The notes below the pieces were generated by a model, which saw only the letters and a list, made by a program, of their open reading frames with translations, made no database searches and was not told the origin of the DNA. From assembly GCF_014672715.2 (NCBI RefSeq), contig NZ_CP058566.2:1984001-2048000 (forward strand): 64,000 nucleotides of DNA. Direction: 5' to 3'. The position numbers and the translations under genes were made by a program. Positions 39,120-48,404 of this stretch are shown here, one piece after another (position 1 is the first letter of the stretch; every line of letters starts with the position of its first letter). The stretch is from Dehalogenimonas etheniformans (lineage in GTDB: Bacteria > Chloroflexota > Dehalococcoidia > Dehalococcoidales > Dehalococcoidaceae).

Positions 39120-40505
39120 ATGCCTAACGAAAACCAGAGCGAACTGCGCAAGTTGCCTTCAGTTGAAAAGGTGCTGTCCAGTCCTGAACTTGCAGCTGAC
39201 ATCGAACGTTATTCTCACCCTGTAGTCACCGCTACCGTTCGCGAAATCGTCGATAAAATCAGGGATAACGTTTCAAAGGGCGGCCAAACCCCACCCCTGG
39301 ACGCGATCCTCGAAATGGTCAAATATCACCTTATTATTGAGTGGCCCGGCTTGTTGGAACCTGTGATCAACGCTACAGGAATCATTCTGCACACTAATCT
39401 CGGCCGGGCTCCTTTGTCCGCTGCAGCCGTCGAGGTACTTTCAAAACTATTAGGCGGCTATTATGCCCTGGAACTCGACCTTGCCACAGGCGAGCGCGGA
39501 GTGCGCGCCCAATCCATGGAAAAGCTGTTGCAGATAGCCAATGGGGCTGAATCAGCCCTGGTGGTCAATAATAACGCCGCGGCTGTGTTGCTTGTTCTGT
39601 CTACCCTTGCCAAGGGCAGAGAGGTTATCGTCTCCCGCGGCGAATTGGTACAGATCGGAGGCGGTTTCCGGGTTCCTGAGGTAATGGCTGCCTCCGGGGC
39701 GATACTCCGCGAGGTAGGCACCACCAACCAGACTTTCATTCGCGACTTCGAGACTGCGGTTTCAGACCAAACAGCGATGCTACTTGCAGTTCACCGCTCC
39801 AATTTCGCTATCCGCGGCTTTACCCACGACGCCTCGCTACCGGAACTCAAGGAACTGGCCAAGCAGTTCGACCTGCCGCTGATCTATGACCTCGGTTCGG
39901 GCGCTATTATCGACACCGCTACGTTCGGTATGACCCATGAGCCGACGATTGGGGAAGCGCTGGCTTCCGGCGCCGACATCGTCTGCATCTCCGGCGACAA
40001 ACTCTTCGGGGGGCCGCAGTGCGGCATCATCCTGGGCAAGAAGTTCTATGTCGACAGACTCCGCAGGAATCCCCTGCTGAGAGCCCTCAGAATCGATAAA
40101 TACGCCGCCATCGCCCTCACTGCCACCGTTTTACAATACCTCAAGGGACAGGCCGCAGAACTGCCCGTCTACCGCATGATGGGCGAGACGCTGGATAATC
40201 TGACCCGCCGCGCCGATGTTTTGGTTGAGAACCTGGCGACGGCCGATTTCTCTGCAGAGGTGACCGATGGCGAGAGCCTGGCAGGCGGCGGTTCTCTGCC
40301 GGATGAAACCCTGCCGACCCGTCTGGTTGTTGTTGCCGTAAAAGGCTCGATGGATGAATTCTGCCGTAAGTTACGGCTTGGTACACCCCCGGTGATGGGA
40401 TGCGTTCGCGAGGGCAAATTCGTCATCGATCTGCGGACGGTCTTTCCCGACCAAGATACCATATTGGTCAATGCCATCGCGGATGCCGGAAAATCCAAGC
40501 ATTAA
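39120..40505 (+). CDS. selA: L-seryl-tRNA(Sec) selenium transferase
   Basis: A 461-residue PLP enzyme that converts Ser-tRNA(Sec) to Sec-tRNA(Sec) using selenophosphate. The N-terminal tRNA-binding helices (LRKLPSVEKVLSSPEL) precede the aminotransferase-like fold with NATGIILHTNLGRAPLS, ESALVVNNNAAAVLL and the PLP lysine in SGDKLFGGPQCGIILGK. It starts 10 bp after selD, so the two form an operon. Length is normal. The gap to selB carries an AATCCAAA-type repeat. Confidence 0.96.
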   Translation: MPNENQSELRKLPSVEKVLSSPELAADIERYSHPVVTATVREIVDKIRDNVSKGGQTPPLDAILEMVKYHLIIEWPGLLEPVINATGIILHTNLGRAPLSAAAVEVLSKLLGGYYALELDLATGERGVRAQSMEKLLQIANGAESALVVNNNAAAVLLVLSTLAKGREVIVSRGELVQIGGGFRVPEVMAASGAILREVGTTNQTFIRDFETAVSDQTAMLLAVHRSNFAIRGFTHDASLPELKELAKQFDLPLIYDLGSGAIIDTATFGMTHEPTIGEALASGADIVCISGDKLFGGPQCGIILGKKFYVDRLRRNPLLRALRIDKYAAIALTATVLQYLKGQAAELPVYRMMGETLDNLTRRADVLVENLATADFSAEVTDGESLAGGGSLPDETLPTRLVVVAVKGSMDEFCRKLRLGTPPVMGCVREGKFVIDLRTVFPDQDTILVNAIADAGKSKH

Positions 40506-40507
40506 TG

Positions 40508-40632
40508 TCTGAATTCTAAATAAATCCAAATATCTAAATACAAAATCCAAACCCTGGGGATTTTGAATTTGAAGTATTGGATTTTAACATTGTTTAGTGC
40601 TTAGCTATTGGGATTTAGGATTTGAGCTGCAA
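40508..40632. repeat. AATCCAAA-type repeat between selA and selB
   Basis: Nearly the whole gap is built of AAATCCAAA/TTTGGATTT words in both orientations (AATCCAAATATCTAAATACA; later TTTGAAGTATTGGATTTT and GGGATTTAGGATTTGAG). It can fold into a long imperfect hairpin that includes ATCC...GGAT pairs. It belongs to the same dispersed family as 23918-23957, 33925-34073 and 54690-54735. Confidence 0.68.
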
Positions 40633-40656
40633 CATCTTGAAATTGGGGACTGATTC

Positions 40657-42537
40657 TTGATCACATTAGGAACGGCCGGTCACATCGACCACGGTAAGTC
40701 GAGCATAGTGAAGGCGCTCACCTCCATCGATCCTGATCGCCTACCGGAGGAAAAAGAGCGCGGCATGACGATCGACCTGGGTTTCGCTTGGTTCGCCTTG
40801 CCTTCTGGTGAAAAAGTCGGCCTTGTCGACGTCCCTGGCCACCAGCACTTCGTCCGTAACGTCATTCCGGGCCTCACCGGCATCGACGCCGCAATGCTCA
40901 TCGTCGCCGCAGATGACGGATGGATGCCGCAGACTGAAGAGCACCTGCAGATCATCGACCTTCTAGGTATAGATCGAGGTCTTGTCGTCCTCAACAAAGT
41001 CGACCTTGCCGAAGCCGACTGGCGGGAAATGGTCAAAAACGATATCGTAGCTCACCTTGCCTGCACCAGCCTCGAGGGAACCCCGCTAATCGAGGTATCA
41101 GCCAAAACCGGCCAGGGCATCGACGGATTAAAGACCGCTATCGAGGAATTGGCTGTCGATGTCCGTCAACAGGACATCAAGAAGCCTCGCCTTCCGATCG
41201 ACCGGGTCTTCAACATCAAGGGCACCGGCACGGTAATCACCGGCACTCTGCATCACGGCTCGTTATCCCTCGGGGATGAAATCGTCATACTTCCGAAAGG
41301 CATTTCAGCCCATATCCGCGCTATCGAAAGCTACAAAGAGCACTTGGCTAAAGCGGTTCCCGGCTCCCGCGTCGCCCTGAACCTGTCCGGCGTCAAGAAA
41401 GATGAACTCGAACGCGGCGATATCATCGTAAAACAAGGGCAGGAGACGCCTTTATCAAGATTTTTGGACGCGGAATTGCGACTATTGCCCGGGGTCAAAC
41501 AACCTCTTGAAACCGGGACCGAAGTCTCGGTTTTCTTTGAAACAACCGAACTCCCGGCCAGAGTCATCGGGCTGGAAGGCAAAGAGGTTGCCCCAGGCAC
41601 TCCGGCCATGGTGCAGCTCAGGCTCGATCGCGAGGTTTCAACCTTAATCGGCGAGCGTTTCATCCTTAGAAAAAGTTCCCCGGCCGAAACCATTGGCGGC
41701 GGGCGGATCCTCGACCCATTGGCTGAACGATACCAATTAAAAACCGCCGCTCAAGAACTGGACCGGCTCATTGCTCGCCGCAAACTAGACCTGGATTCAC
41801 TGGTAACGACCGAGTTGTTAAAATTCCATTTCGCAGTCAGGCGCCGCTTCCTGAGCGACAGTCCTTTCAGTGAAGCGGCAATTTCGAAGTCAATCGAGGG
41901 ATTGACTCAAAAAGGGAAGTTGAACGCTCGCGGTGACTGGCTCGTCGGTGGCGATTTCTGGATCGACCAAACGCGCAAATTGTTCGATGTGCTGGCTGGA
42001 GAACACAAGGCTGAACCGCTCAAGAAAGGATTGTCTCAGGCGGAGGCAGCAGCGAAGCTGGCTCTGCCGCCTGAGCTGTTTGCCGCCCTCGTCGATGAAC
42101 TCGTCAGCACCAATAAAATCATCCGCTCCGAAGACATCCTGGCTCTTTCAAGCCATAAGCCGATGCTCTCAGGCGGACAGTCGGATATGGAGAACCGCAT
42201 CATTGCGGCGATAGGAAAAAACCCGACAGCACCGCCTACCAGGACCGAACTGCTCCAATCCCTGACCGGGGCATCGAACGTCCTTCGCTACTTGTTGGAG
42301 CAGGGGAAGGTCATCGAACTGCCGGACGGCATATTGCTGTCAGCCGCCCAGTACCGTTCAACAAGGCAAAAGGTTATCGATGTTTTGAAATCGAAGGGCC
42401 AAATTGCCATCCAGGACATGGCAGCCATCACGGGATTCTCCCGAAAATATTCGATCCCGTTTCTGACCCGATTGGACCAGGAAGGCATTACCAAGCGCCA
42501 GGAAAACGTCCGGATTCCAGCCCGCAAGCTGGAATAA
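40657..42537 (+). CDS. selB: Selenocysteine-specific elongation factor
   Basis: A 626-residue GTPase that carries Sec-tRNA to UGA codons marked by SECIS elements. It starts with TTG (MITLGTAGHIDHGKSS). The G domain has the P-loop GHIDHGKSS, switch region MTIDLGFAW, DVPGHQHFV and NKVDLAEADW. Two beta-barrel domains (FNIKGTGTVITGTLHHG) and four winged-helix repeats (about residues 380-626) for SECIS RNA binding follow. The size is normal. It is the third sel gene in the block and probably co-transcribed. Confidence 0.96.
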   Translation: MITLGTAGHIDHGKSSIVKALTSIDPDRLPEEKERGMTIDLGFAWFALPSGEKVGLVDVPGHQHFVRNVIPGLTGIDAAMLIVAADDGWMPQTEEHLQIIDLLGIDRGLVVLNKVDLAEADWREMVKNDIVAHLACTSLEGTPLIEVSAKTGQGIDGLKTAIEELAVDVRQQDIKKPRLPIDRVFNIKGTGTVITGTLHHGSLSLGDEIVILPKGISAHIRAIESYKEHLAKAVPGSRVALNLSGVKKDELERGDIIVKQGQETPLSRFLDAELRLLPGVKQPLETGTEVSVFFETTELPARVIGLEGKEVAPGTPAMVQLRLDREVSTLIGERFILRKSSPAETIGGGRILDPLAERYQLKTAAQELDRLIARRKLDLDSLVTTELLKFHFAVRRRFLSDSPFSEAAISKSIEGLTQKGKLNARGDWLVGGDFWIDQTRKLFDVLAGEHKAEPLKKGLSQAEAAAKLALPPELFAALVDELVSTNKIIRSEDILALSSHKPMLSGGQSDMENRIIAAIGKNPTAPPTRTELLQSLTGASNVLRYLLEQGKVIELPDGILLSAAQYRSTRQKVIDVLKSKGQIAIQDMAAITGFSRKYSIPFLTRLDQEGITKRQENVRIPARKLE

Positions 42538-42551
42538 CATTCTCGGTCTTT

Positions 42552-42764
42552 TTAGCGCGTCGTGGTCGGTGGTACCGACGTTGTGGGGGCGGTAGTCACC
42601 GTTGCGGAAGTTGTCGGAGGGCGGGTCGTCGTGGTGACAGGTGTGAATGTCTGGGTCGGCTCAGGATTTATGGCCTCATTGACCCCGAAAACCAGGCTGA
42701 TGACTGCTGCGGCAATCACCGGGGCTGTAACCACAATGCTTTTGGTCAGTGACGCATCAGCCAT
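42552..42764 (-). CDS. Small Thr/Pro-rich membrane-anchored protein
   Basis: A 70-residue protein from ATG 42764 (GGAGGTTGAAA upstream). It has one hydrophobic helix (SIVVTAPVIAAAVISLVFGV, about residues 8-27) and then a 40-residue tail of Thr and Pro (TTTTRPPTTSATVTTAPTTS). Such tails usually lie outside the membrane and resemble cell-surface linkers. The function is unknown. It sits 36 bp downstream of apbE, so it may be co-expressed with the flavinylation cluster. Confidence 0.6.
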   Translation of the reverse strand: MADASLTKSIVVTAPVIAAAVISLVFGVNEAINPEPTQTFTPVTTTTRPPTTSATVTTAPTTSVPPTTTR

Positions 42765-42799
42765 TTTCAACCTCCAAAAGAACCCTTAAGAATATCTGA

Positions 42800-43837
42800 C
42801 TATTCCGGCAGGACCTGCACCGCACCCTCGAAACCGCTGGTGGTGTACTTGTTCATGTTCTTGTCGATGAGGAGCGCCTCAACTCCCGGCAGGCTTTCCA
42901 GAAGCGACAGGGCGTCGGTTTTGCCCAGAACCATCGCCGAAGTAGACAGTGCATCGGCGTAGGTCGTATCGGAGGCTAGAACCGTCGCCGAAGCCAGTTC
43001 CCTCGGCGAATGACCTATCCTCGGATCGATGATGTGATTCCAGCTGAAATCGGGGGTAAAGGTGTTTTCATAGTCCCCGGAGGTGGCGATAGAATCGTTG
43101 GTCGTCTGGAAGACCTCATAGTAACCCGCCAGGGCCCTCGGGTGAGTCAAGCCGATCTTCCACGGCTGTCCGTCGTCCCTGGCGCCCCGGAGTGACATAT
43201 CGCCGGAGCCAGCGACGAGAACTCTCGAATAACCGCGGCCGCGGAGCAATGACGCGGTCTGGTCAACCACAAACCCCTTGGCGATGCTGTCAAGGGTTAG
43301 GCACATGCCCGGCGCCGCCAGTGAAATCCTCTTATCTTTGACCTCGATGCCTGAATAATTCACGAGGTCTTTGGCCGCATCGATCTGCTTTTCGGACGGA
43401 GGCGCGCCGCCGTCGGCAAAACTATCGACATAGAGGTTGAGGAGCGGCAGAACGCTTACGTCATAGGCGCCGCCGGTGATGTCGGATATATGTTTGGCTT
43501 TTTGCATGATGCCTAGAAGTTCGGGGGCGGCATTATCGACATAACCGTCACGGTTCAACATCGCCAGATCGCTGCCCGGGTCGAAACGCGACAGGATCGA
43601 TGACAACCGCTCGACCTCGGCAAAGCCTCCCTGAATCGCCTTGGCGGCCAGTTCCGGTTCGGTGTCAACGAGTTTGATAGTGATGAACGTCCCCAGGAGT
43701 TGGCGCGTCTCGCTGACCTCTTTAACTCCGCCGGTAGCCAGCAGTTCTCTGATCCCCAATCCGCCAAGTGCCAGGACGCCTGCCCCGACGGCACTGATAC
43801 GGACGAAATCGCGCCGGGTGAGTTTTTTGTTCAACAT
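42800..43837 (-). CDS. apbE: FAD:protein FMN transferase
   Basis: A 345-residue ApbE. A Tat-type signal (KLTRRDFVRISAVGAGVLAL) suggests export. The family motifs include LGTFITIKL, LDSIAKGFVVDQTASLL, VAGSGDMSLRG, HIIDPRIGHSP and SDTTYADALSTSAMVLG. The enzyme transfers FMN from FAD to a Thr or Ser of a target protein. Its probable target is the NosR/RdhC-like protein at 45684, which has the acceptor motif STGATRSS. The three genes lie in one same-strand cluster. Confidence 0.94.
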   Translation of the reverse strand: MLNKKLTRRDFVRISAVGAGVLALGGLGIRELLATGGVKEVSETRQLLGTFITIKLVDTEPELAAKAIQGGFAEVERLSSILSRFDPGSDLAMLNRDGYVDNAAPELLGIMQKAKHISDITGGAYDVSVLPLLNLYVDSFADGGAPPSEKQIDAAKDLVNYSGIEVKDKRISLAAPGMCLTLDSIAKGFVVDQTASLLRGRGYSRVLVAGSGDMSLRGARDDGQPWKIGLTHPRALAGYYEVFQTTNDSIATSGDYENTFTPDFSWNHIIDPRIGHSPRELASATVLASDTTYADALSTSAMVLGKTDALSLLESLPGVEALLIDKNMNKYTTSGFEGAVQVLPE

Positions 43838-43857
43838 AATTCCTGCCTCACTGGAGG

Positions 43858-45666
43858 TTAAGCATTGATCTTAGAAAGCAGCACCGCCGCGATGAGCAGC
43901 ACCCCGGCCGCCACCAGGATTCTCAGTGCGTACAAATATACTTTACGCTTGCCGGCCTGCTCGGCGGACTCGGCCTTTTCAGCCGCTCTCCTAGCCTCCA
44001 CCACGGTGGTATAGCCGACGCCGGGCGTGATGGCGTTCCACATGCAGGCCTCCACGCAGCGGCCGCAGAAAACACAGGCGCTGGTGTCAAGTGAATAGTC
44101 TTTAAGGTCGTAGCACAGGTCGCACTTGAGACAGCGCTCGGCGTCGAGTTTGGCCGCTTTTTCTTCAAGTGTCTGCTCCGAAGCGGCCATGCTGCCGTCA
44201 GCCGCCCGTACCTGTTTCACCGGAACCGGTGAGGGCATTCTTCTTAAGAGGCTCCGGATTGGCGTTACCGCTTTGGAGGACTCCGGGGGAGCCAACTGCT
44301 GGTCGAGGTTGCCGCTGCCGCCTAAGTATCTGTCAACCATCGAGGCGGTCCAGCGTCCGGCGGCGATCGATTCGACTACCGAACGCTGTTCGTTCACGGC
44401 GTCGCCGGCGGCAAAAACGCCTCTTCTGCTGACCTCGAGATTTCCCTGTGGCGTGTCGCCGGCCCTGCCAAGCGCCGAAATCACTATGTCGGCCGGGTAT
44501 CTTTCCTCGGTGTTAGGCAGCGGATCATAGCCTAACTCGCCTGCCCGATCGTAACCGAAGGCACGGATTTTCTGCCCCAGAATACCGGCAGCTTTGCTAT
44601 TTTCCGAATACACACGGTAAAAGAGTGACGAGGAATGGACGATAACACCCTCGGCCACGGCTTCATCGACCTCGAACGAGTCGGCTTCACGATCACCGGT
44701 GTGTTCCTGGCCGAAGATGTGGACTTCCTTGGCGCCGGAGCGCGCCGCGGCCACCGCCAGGCGGAAGGCCAGGCTGCCGCCGCCCAGGATGATCACTTTC
44801 TGGCCAAATTCCACCGGCTTACCGGCGTCGACGTCAGCCATGACGGTCTCACCATCGGAAACCCCGGCATCCCGGGAGCCGGGAATGGGCAATTTCAAGG
44901 ACTTTCCCCAGCCGAGGATGCCGATAGCCAGTACCGACGAGTCAAAACCCTGGGCAAACAGGGAATCGATTGATTCGACCCTGGAGTTAGTTTTGATGTC
45001 TACCCCGATGCTCTCGATGGTGCCTATCTCGAGGTTCATCACGTTCTTGGGCAGTTGGTACTCAGGAATACTTGAGAGCATCTTGCCGCCCTTGTCCGGC
45101 AGCGCCTCGAACACAGTTACCTTGTGCCCCAGGAGAGCCAGGAAGTAGGCGGTCGACAAACCGGCCGGACCCGACCCGATCACCGCCACTTTTTTACCGG
45201 TGGCGGGGGCGATCTTCAGATTCTTGCGCCATGAGCCATCGTCTTTTTCGGCGGCGAAGCGCTTGAGCGCTCTGATGAGGAGCGACCCTTCGTACTCGTT
45301 GCGCTGGCACTCTGCCTCGCAGGGGTGCTTGCAGATGTAGCCGAGCACCAGCGGGAACGGCACCCGCTCGCGCATGACCGCCACTGCTTCGGCATACTTG
45401 CCCTCGGCGATAAAGCGGATGTACCGGGAGGCGTCCAACCCCGCCGGACACGCCTGGGAGCAAGGGGCGGTACGCATGCGTTTCTTGACCTGCCGGGTAC
45501 GATTAAGGGTGATGGCGTCAACCGGACAGGCGCGGTCGCAGCGGTCGCAGGCGGTGCATTTGGCTTCAGACCACTTGAATTCCTGGTGTGCGCCAAACGT
45601 CTGCCTGCCCCTTGAAACGGCTTGTTCCGGGACGATGACGATATTCTTATTGTCGATTTTAGCCAA
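43858..45666 (-). CDS. FeS/FAD oxidoreductase, glutamate synthase beta-like
   Basis: About 602 residues from TTG 45666 (GGAGGAAAC upstream; a 45723 start would overlap the previous gene). A ferredoxin motif, CTACDRCDRACPVDAITL, comes first, then the GltD-type region CSQACPAGLDASRYIRFI and CKHPCEAECQ, a Rossmann FAD site (VAVIGSGPAGLSTAYFLALL) and a second dinucleotide site (VIILGGGSLAFRLAVAAARS). A late 4Fe-4S motif follows, CLKCDLCYDL and CVFCGRCVEACMW, and a C-terminal membrane helix (VYLYALRILVAAGVLLIAAV). It could pass electrons between ferredoxin or NAD(P)H and the adjacent NosR-like flavoprotein. The electron direction is unknown. Confidence 0.85.
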   Translation of the reverse strand: MAKIDNKNIVIVPEQAVSRGRQTFGAHQEFKWSEAKCTACDRCDRACPVDAITLNRTRQVKKRMRTAPCSQACPAGLDASRYIRFIAEGKYAEAVAVMRERVPFPLVLGYICKHPCEAECQRNEYEGSLLIRALKRFAAEKDDGSWRKNLKIAPATGKKVAVIGSGPAGLSTAYFLALLGHKVTVFEALPDKGGKMLSSIPEYQLPKNVMNLEIGTIESIGVDIKTNSRVESIDSLFAQGFDSSVLAIGILGWGKSLKLPIPGSRDAGVSDGETVMADVDAGKPVEFGQKVIILGGGSLAFRLAVAAARSGAKEVHIFGQEHTGDREADSFEVDEAVAEGVIVHSSSLFYRVYSENSKAAGILGQKIRAFGYDRAGELGYDPLPNTEERYPADIVISALGRAGDTPQGNLEVSRRGVFAAGDAVNEQRSVVESIAAGRWTASMVDRYLGGSGNLDQQLAPPESSKAVTPIRSLLRRMPSPVPVKQVRAADGSMAASEQTLEEKAAKLDAERCLKCDLCYDLKDYSLDTSACVFCGRCVEACMWNAITPGVGYTTVVEARRAAEKAESAEQAGKRKVYLYALRILVAAGVLLIAAVLLSKINA

Positions 45667-45683
45667 TTCAGTTTCCTCCGGCG

Positions 45684-46889
45684 CTAGCGGGCGGTGAGCC
45701 GTCCGTAGGTACTTACCGCCCATGTCCGAATCTTAAGCACGATATCCATGGTGGCGCCCACCGGACACAGGTAATGGCACCAGAAGTTGTAGATAAAGAG
45801 GCCGACCCCGAGGACCGACACTACAAGTATCCAGTTGGACAGGTTGCCCTGCAGGCTGAAAACGGTATTCCACGGCTCGAATACGGCAAGTTGTGGCGAC
45901 CTGAAGATGAACACCAGCATGACTACTGCCCACAGGATGAAGTACCGGCTGTTCCTGAGGGTTATTTGGAGCCGGCTGACAGGCCTCACCTGGCTTCCGC
46001 CCAGGAAATGGATGCCTTCCTGGAGCGCCGAGAAAGGACAGATCCAGAAACACCAGAAGTTCTTACCCACTGTAAGCGCAAGTATCAGGACGCCAAATAC
46101 CATGATGTAAAGAAGGGGATTGGTGAATATCGAAGGCGCGTAGCCGATCGGGAAGACGATGAAGTTGATGAGCGATAGCATCGCCGATGCCCAAACTCCG
46201 AATACCGCCAGGCCGAAAATAAGCATGACATAGCGCGGCCAACGCTTCTGTTTAAGTGCGGGGATTGTCCTGAATGCAACAACGAGGGCGAGGGCAATAA
46301 TGAGGAGGATCTCCTCCGGACCGATTTTGAGTTGCTGGGCGGGTCCGACGAACGGCTTGCCGAGTTGTTCGGCCAGGAGCAGGCGCCCGCCGTAAACACC
46401 CTGGGCTACGCCGGTGGACGAACGCGTGGCGCCGGTTGATGCATCAATGTCGGTCCCGATAGTGAACGGGTCAGAGAAAGTCCGCCCTATATACTGGCTG
46501 AAATAGTTGGGGAAATCTCCGAGGGCTTTGTTTAGCCTGGCGTACCATACCGGCGTCTCTTTGAGTTCCGGCACCTGGACGTTGGTGATGGTGCCGTCCA
46601 TGGTCCAGGCCACCATCACTACCATCGGGCCGGCATAGCCCTGTCCCTTGCCAGCGGTGACCCAGCCGGTCTGGGTACCGTTGGCCGATGCTGAATAAAG
46701 GTACTGTCCGTCGGAGGGTTTGCTTGAAACAAGCTCGAAAGTAGCGTTGGGGACCACATCCGGGAGGTATTTGGCGACGTCAGTGTTGAGATTGAGTTGT
46801 CCGAAGATCCAGGCGCCGGCGAGGGAAACTACGGCCGCGATGACAAGCACCGACCTGCCGTGATTACGCCAGAAACTGCTTTGCGTCAA
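45684..46889 (-). CDS. NosR/RdhC-like FMN-binding membrane ferredoxin
   Basis: About 401 residues from TTG 46889 (GGAAGCGAGG upstream; the open frame reaches 46946). One membrane helix is followed by an outward FMN-binding domain with TDIDASTGATRSSTGVA, where the Thr of TGAT is the usual covalent FMN site. A set of membrane helices carries two CxxxCP motifs (CFWICPFSALQE and CHYLCPVGATMD) that mark polyferredoxins such as NosR, NapH and RdhC/PceC. It probably shuttles electrons across the membrane. The next two genes on the same strand are an FeS/FAD oxidoreductase and ApbE. A link to dehalogenation is possible but not shown, because the rdhA gene is 37 kb away. Confidence 0.86.
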   Translation of the reverse strand: MTQSSFWRNHGRSVLVIAAVVSLAGAWIFGQLNLNTDVAKYLPDVVPNATFELVSSKPSDGQYLYSASANGTQTGWVTAGKGQGYAGPMVVMVAWTMDGTITNVQVPELKETPVWYARLNKALGDFPNYFSQYIGRTFSDPFTIGTDIDASTGATRSSTGVAQGVYGGRLLLAEQLGKPFVGPAQQLKIGPEEILLIIALALVVAFRTIPALKQKRWPRYVMLIFGLAVFGVWASAMLSLINFIVFPIGYAPSIFTNPLLYIMVFGVLILALTVGKNFWCFWICPFSALQEGIHFLGGSQVRPVSRLQITLRNSRYFILWAVVMLVFIFRSPQLAVFEPWNTVFSLQGNLSNWILVVSVLGVGLFIYNFWCHYLCPVGATMDIVLKIRTWAVSTYGRLTAR

Positions 46890-47158
46890 ATCATGCCTCG
46901 CTTCCTGTACCCCCGTCACCCCACGCGGGTAAACCGCCCTTAACAAAAGAAGTATCGGCAGATTATAGTTCTGGATTTTTGGAGTGTCAATACGCCAATA
47001 AACGCAGATAGCGAATATTTTGGTGATAAAATTAGAAAGTATAACGTTTAATCAGTTTAGGTCCGTAGAAAAAGGGATAAAAAAGGAAAAATGACACCAG
47101 GGGGAGAACAAATATTTTTAAGAGAATTCCCCGGTAAGGGTAAAACACCCGGTGGGTA

Positions 47159-47896
47159 TCAGGCTATCGCGGGGACTCTTGGTTTACGCTTTTTGACAAT
47201 CTTGGTCAGCCAGATACTCAGCTCGTAAAGGATAATGAGCGGAGCCGCCACAATCGACTGGTTGATCGGATCGAACGTCGGTGTGATGAAAGCTGAGATA
47301 ATGAAGGCCAGCACAAACCATATCTTCCGTTTCGACGCCAGCCATTTTGAGGTGACCAGGCCCACGGCAGACAGCGCCATCAAAATGATAGGCAGCTCGA
47401 AAACTAAGCCAATTATCACCAGCATGCGCAGGACGATATCAACGTAATTCGAGATACGGGGCATGACGGTGACGTCGCCGATGGTGAAAGTGAACAGGAA
47501 GTGAATTGCCGGCGGCAAGGCGACGAAATAGGCAAACGCTACGCCGGCCAGGAACATGAGGACGATGAAGGGGAAGAATAAAAACAGGAAACGCTTCTCT
47601 TTTGCGGTGAGGGCTGGGGTTAAGAAAGCAAACATCTGGTAGATTATCCAGGGCATGGCGATGATAAAGCCGGCGGTCATGGCGACCTTGAAGTAGGTGC
47701 TGAAGGTCTCCAGCATCTCGGTGGCGATGATGTTCCCGGCAAGGTCCCCGGCAGGACGCTCGAGGAGCAGTACAAGCTTATCGGCAACAAACATGCCGAT
47801 GACGACGCCGACGACAAGACCGAAAATAGACCTGATAAAGCGCTGCCGCATCTCGGTGAAATGTTCGGTGATGGGCAAACGTTTTTCGTCAATCAT
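47159..47896 (-). CDS. tatC: Twin-arginine translocase subunit TatC
   Basis: A 245-residue membrane protein with six helices. It has the TatC-typical N-terminus (LPITEHFTEMRQRFIRSIFG), the loop AGVAFAYFVALPPAIHFLFT and the region FELPIILMALSAVGLVTS. It recognises twin-arginine signals such as those on RdhA and ApbE. Three TatA-like genes lie upstream on the same strand (47926, 48167, 48405), so this looks like a complete Tat operon. Confidence 0.95.
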   Translation of the reverse strand: MIDEKRLPITEHFTEMRQRFIRSIFGLVVGVVIGMFVADKLVLLLERPAGDLAGNIIATEMLETFSTYFKVAMTAGFIIAMPWIIYQMFAFLTPALTAKEKRFLFLFFPFIVLMFLAGVAFAYFVALPPAIHFLFTFTIGDVTVMPRISNYVDIVLRMLVIIGLVFELPIILMALSAVGLVTSKWLASKRKIWFVLAFIISAFITPTFDPINQSIVAAPLIILYELSIWLTKIVKKRKPRVPAIA

Positions 47897-47925
47897 GTAT
47901 CAGAGTGGTTCTTTCAAATATCCGA

Positions 47926-48129
47926 CTATTTTTTATCGGAAGGCTTTGTGGGAGAACTGTCGATAGCTTTAGTAAATTCTTTTGTCATGTCGGTGGTAAC
48001 CCTGCGGAAACTGCGCAGGAATTCACCGGCTTTCCTGGCAAATTCGGGAATCTTGTTGGGACCGAAAACAAGCGTGGCAACCACGAGAATCGTTAGGATC
48101 TCGAAGGTGCCCATGCCAAATAAATTCAT
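47926..48129 (-). CDS. TatA/TatB-like subunit 1
   Basis: A 67-residue protein with the TatA/B plan: a short N-terminal helix (MNLFGMGTFEILTILVVATL), then the hinge and amphipathic helix with FGPNKIPEFARKAGEFLRSF. The FGPNK hinge matches the FGxxKLP or FGPxxLP type. It lies 29 bp upstream of tatC. With three paralogs in a row it is unclear which acts as TatB. Confidence 0.9.
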   Translation of the reverse strand: MNLFGMGTFEILTILVVATLVFGPNKIPEFARKAGEFLRSFRRVTTDMTKEFTKAIDSSPTKPSDKK

Positions 48130-48166
48130 CTAACCAACCTTGCTCACAGTCATGAAGATTAACCCT

Positions 48167-48403
48167 TCAACCAGCCTTGGGGCTTCTTTTCTGTTCTAAC
48201 ACGCGGCGGTTGATCGCTTTAGCCGCGGCACCGTCGTTGAGGCTGGTGACGACTTTGGTCTTGTTTTTGTCTCCACCGACAGCTTGCCGCAGTTGTCGCA
48301 CGCCTTTACCCAGATTTTTCCCCAGGGAGGGAGCAAAACTGGCGCCGGTGATAACCAGGATAATTGTAAGTATGAGAATTATTTCGAGAGGACCAAATTT
48401 CAT
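48167..48403 (-). CDS. TatA/TatB-like subunit 2
   Basis: A 78-residue protein with start MKFGPLEIILILTIILVITG and an amphipathic helix SFAPSLGKNLGKGVRQLRQA. It deviates from the FGxxKLP hinge (GASFAPSLGK) and has a basic C-terminus. It ends 37 bp upstream of the TatA gene at 48129 and begins one base after the 48405 gene stop. It may be a specialised TatA isoform. Confidence 0.85.
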   Translation of the reverse strand: MKFGPLEIILILTIILVITGASFAPSLGKNLGKGVRQLRQAVGGDKNKTKVVTSLNDGAAAKAINRRVLEQKRSPKAG

Positions 48404-48404
48404 A

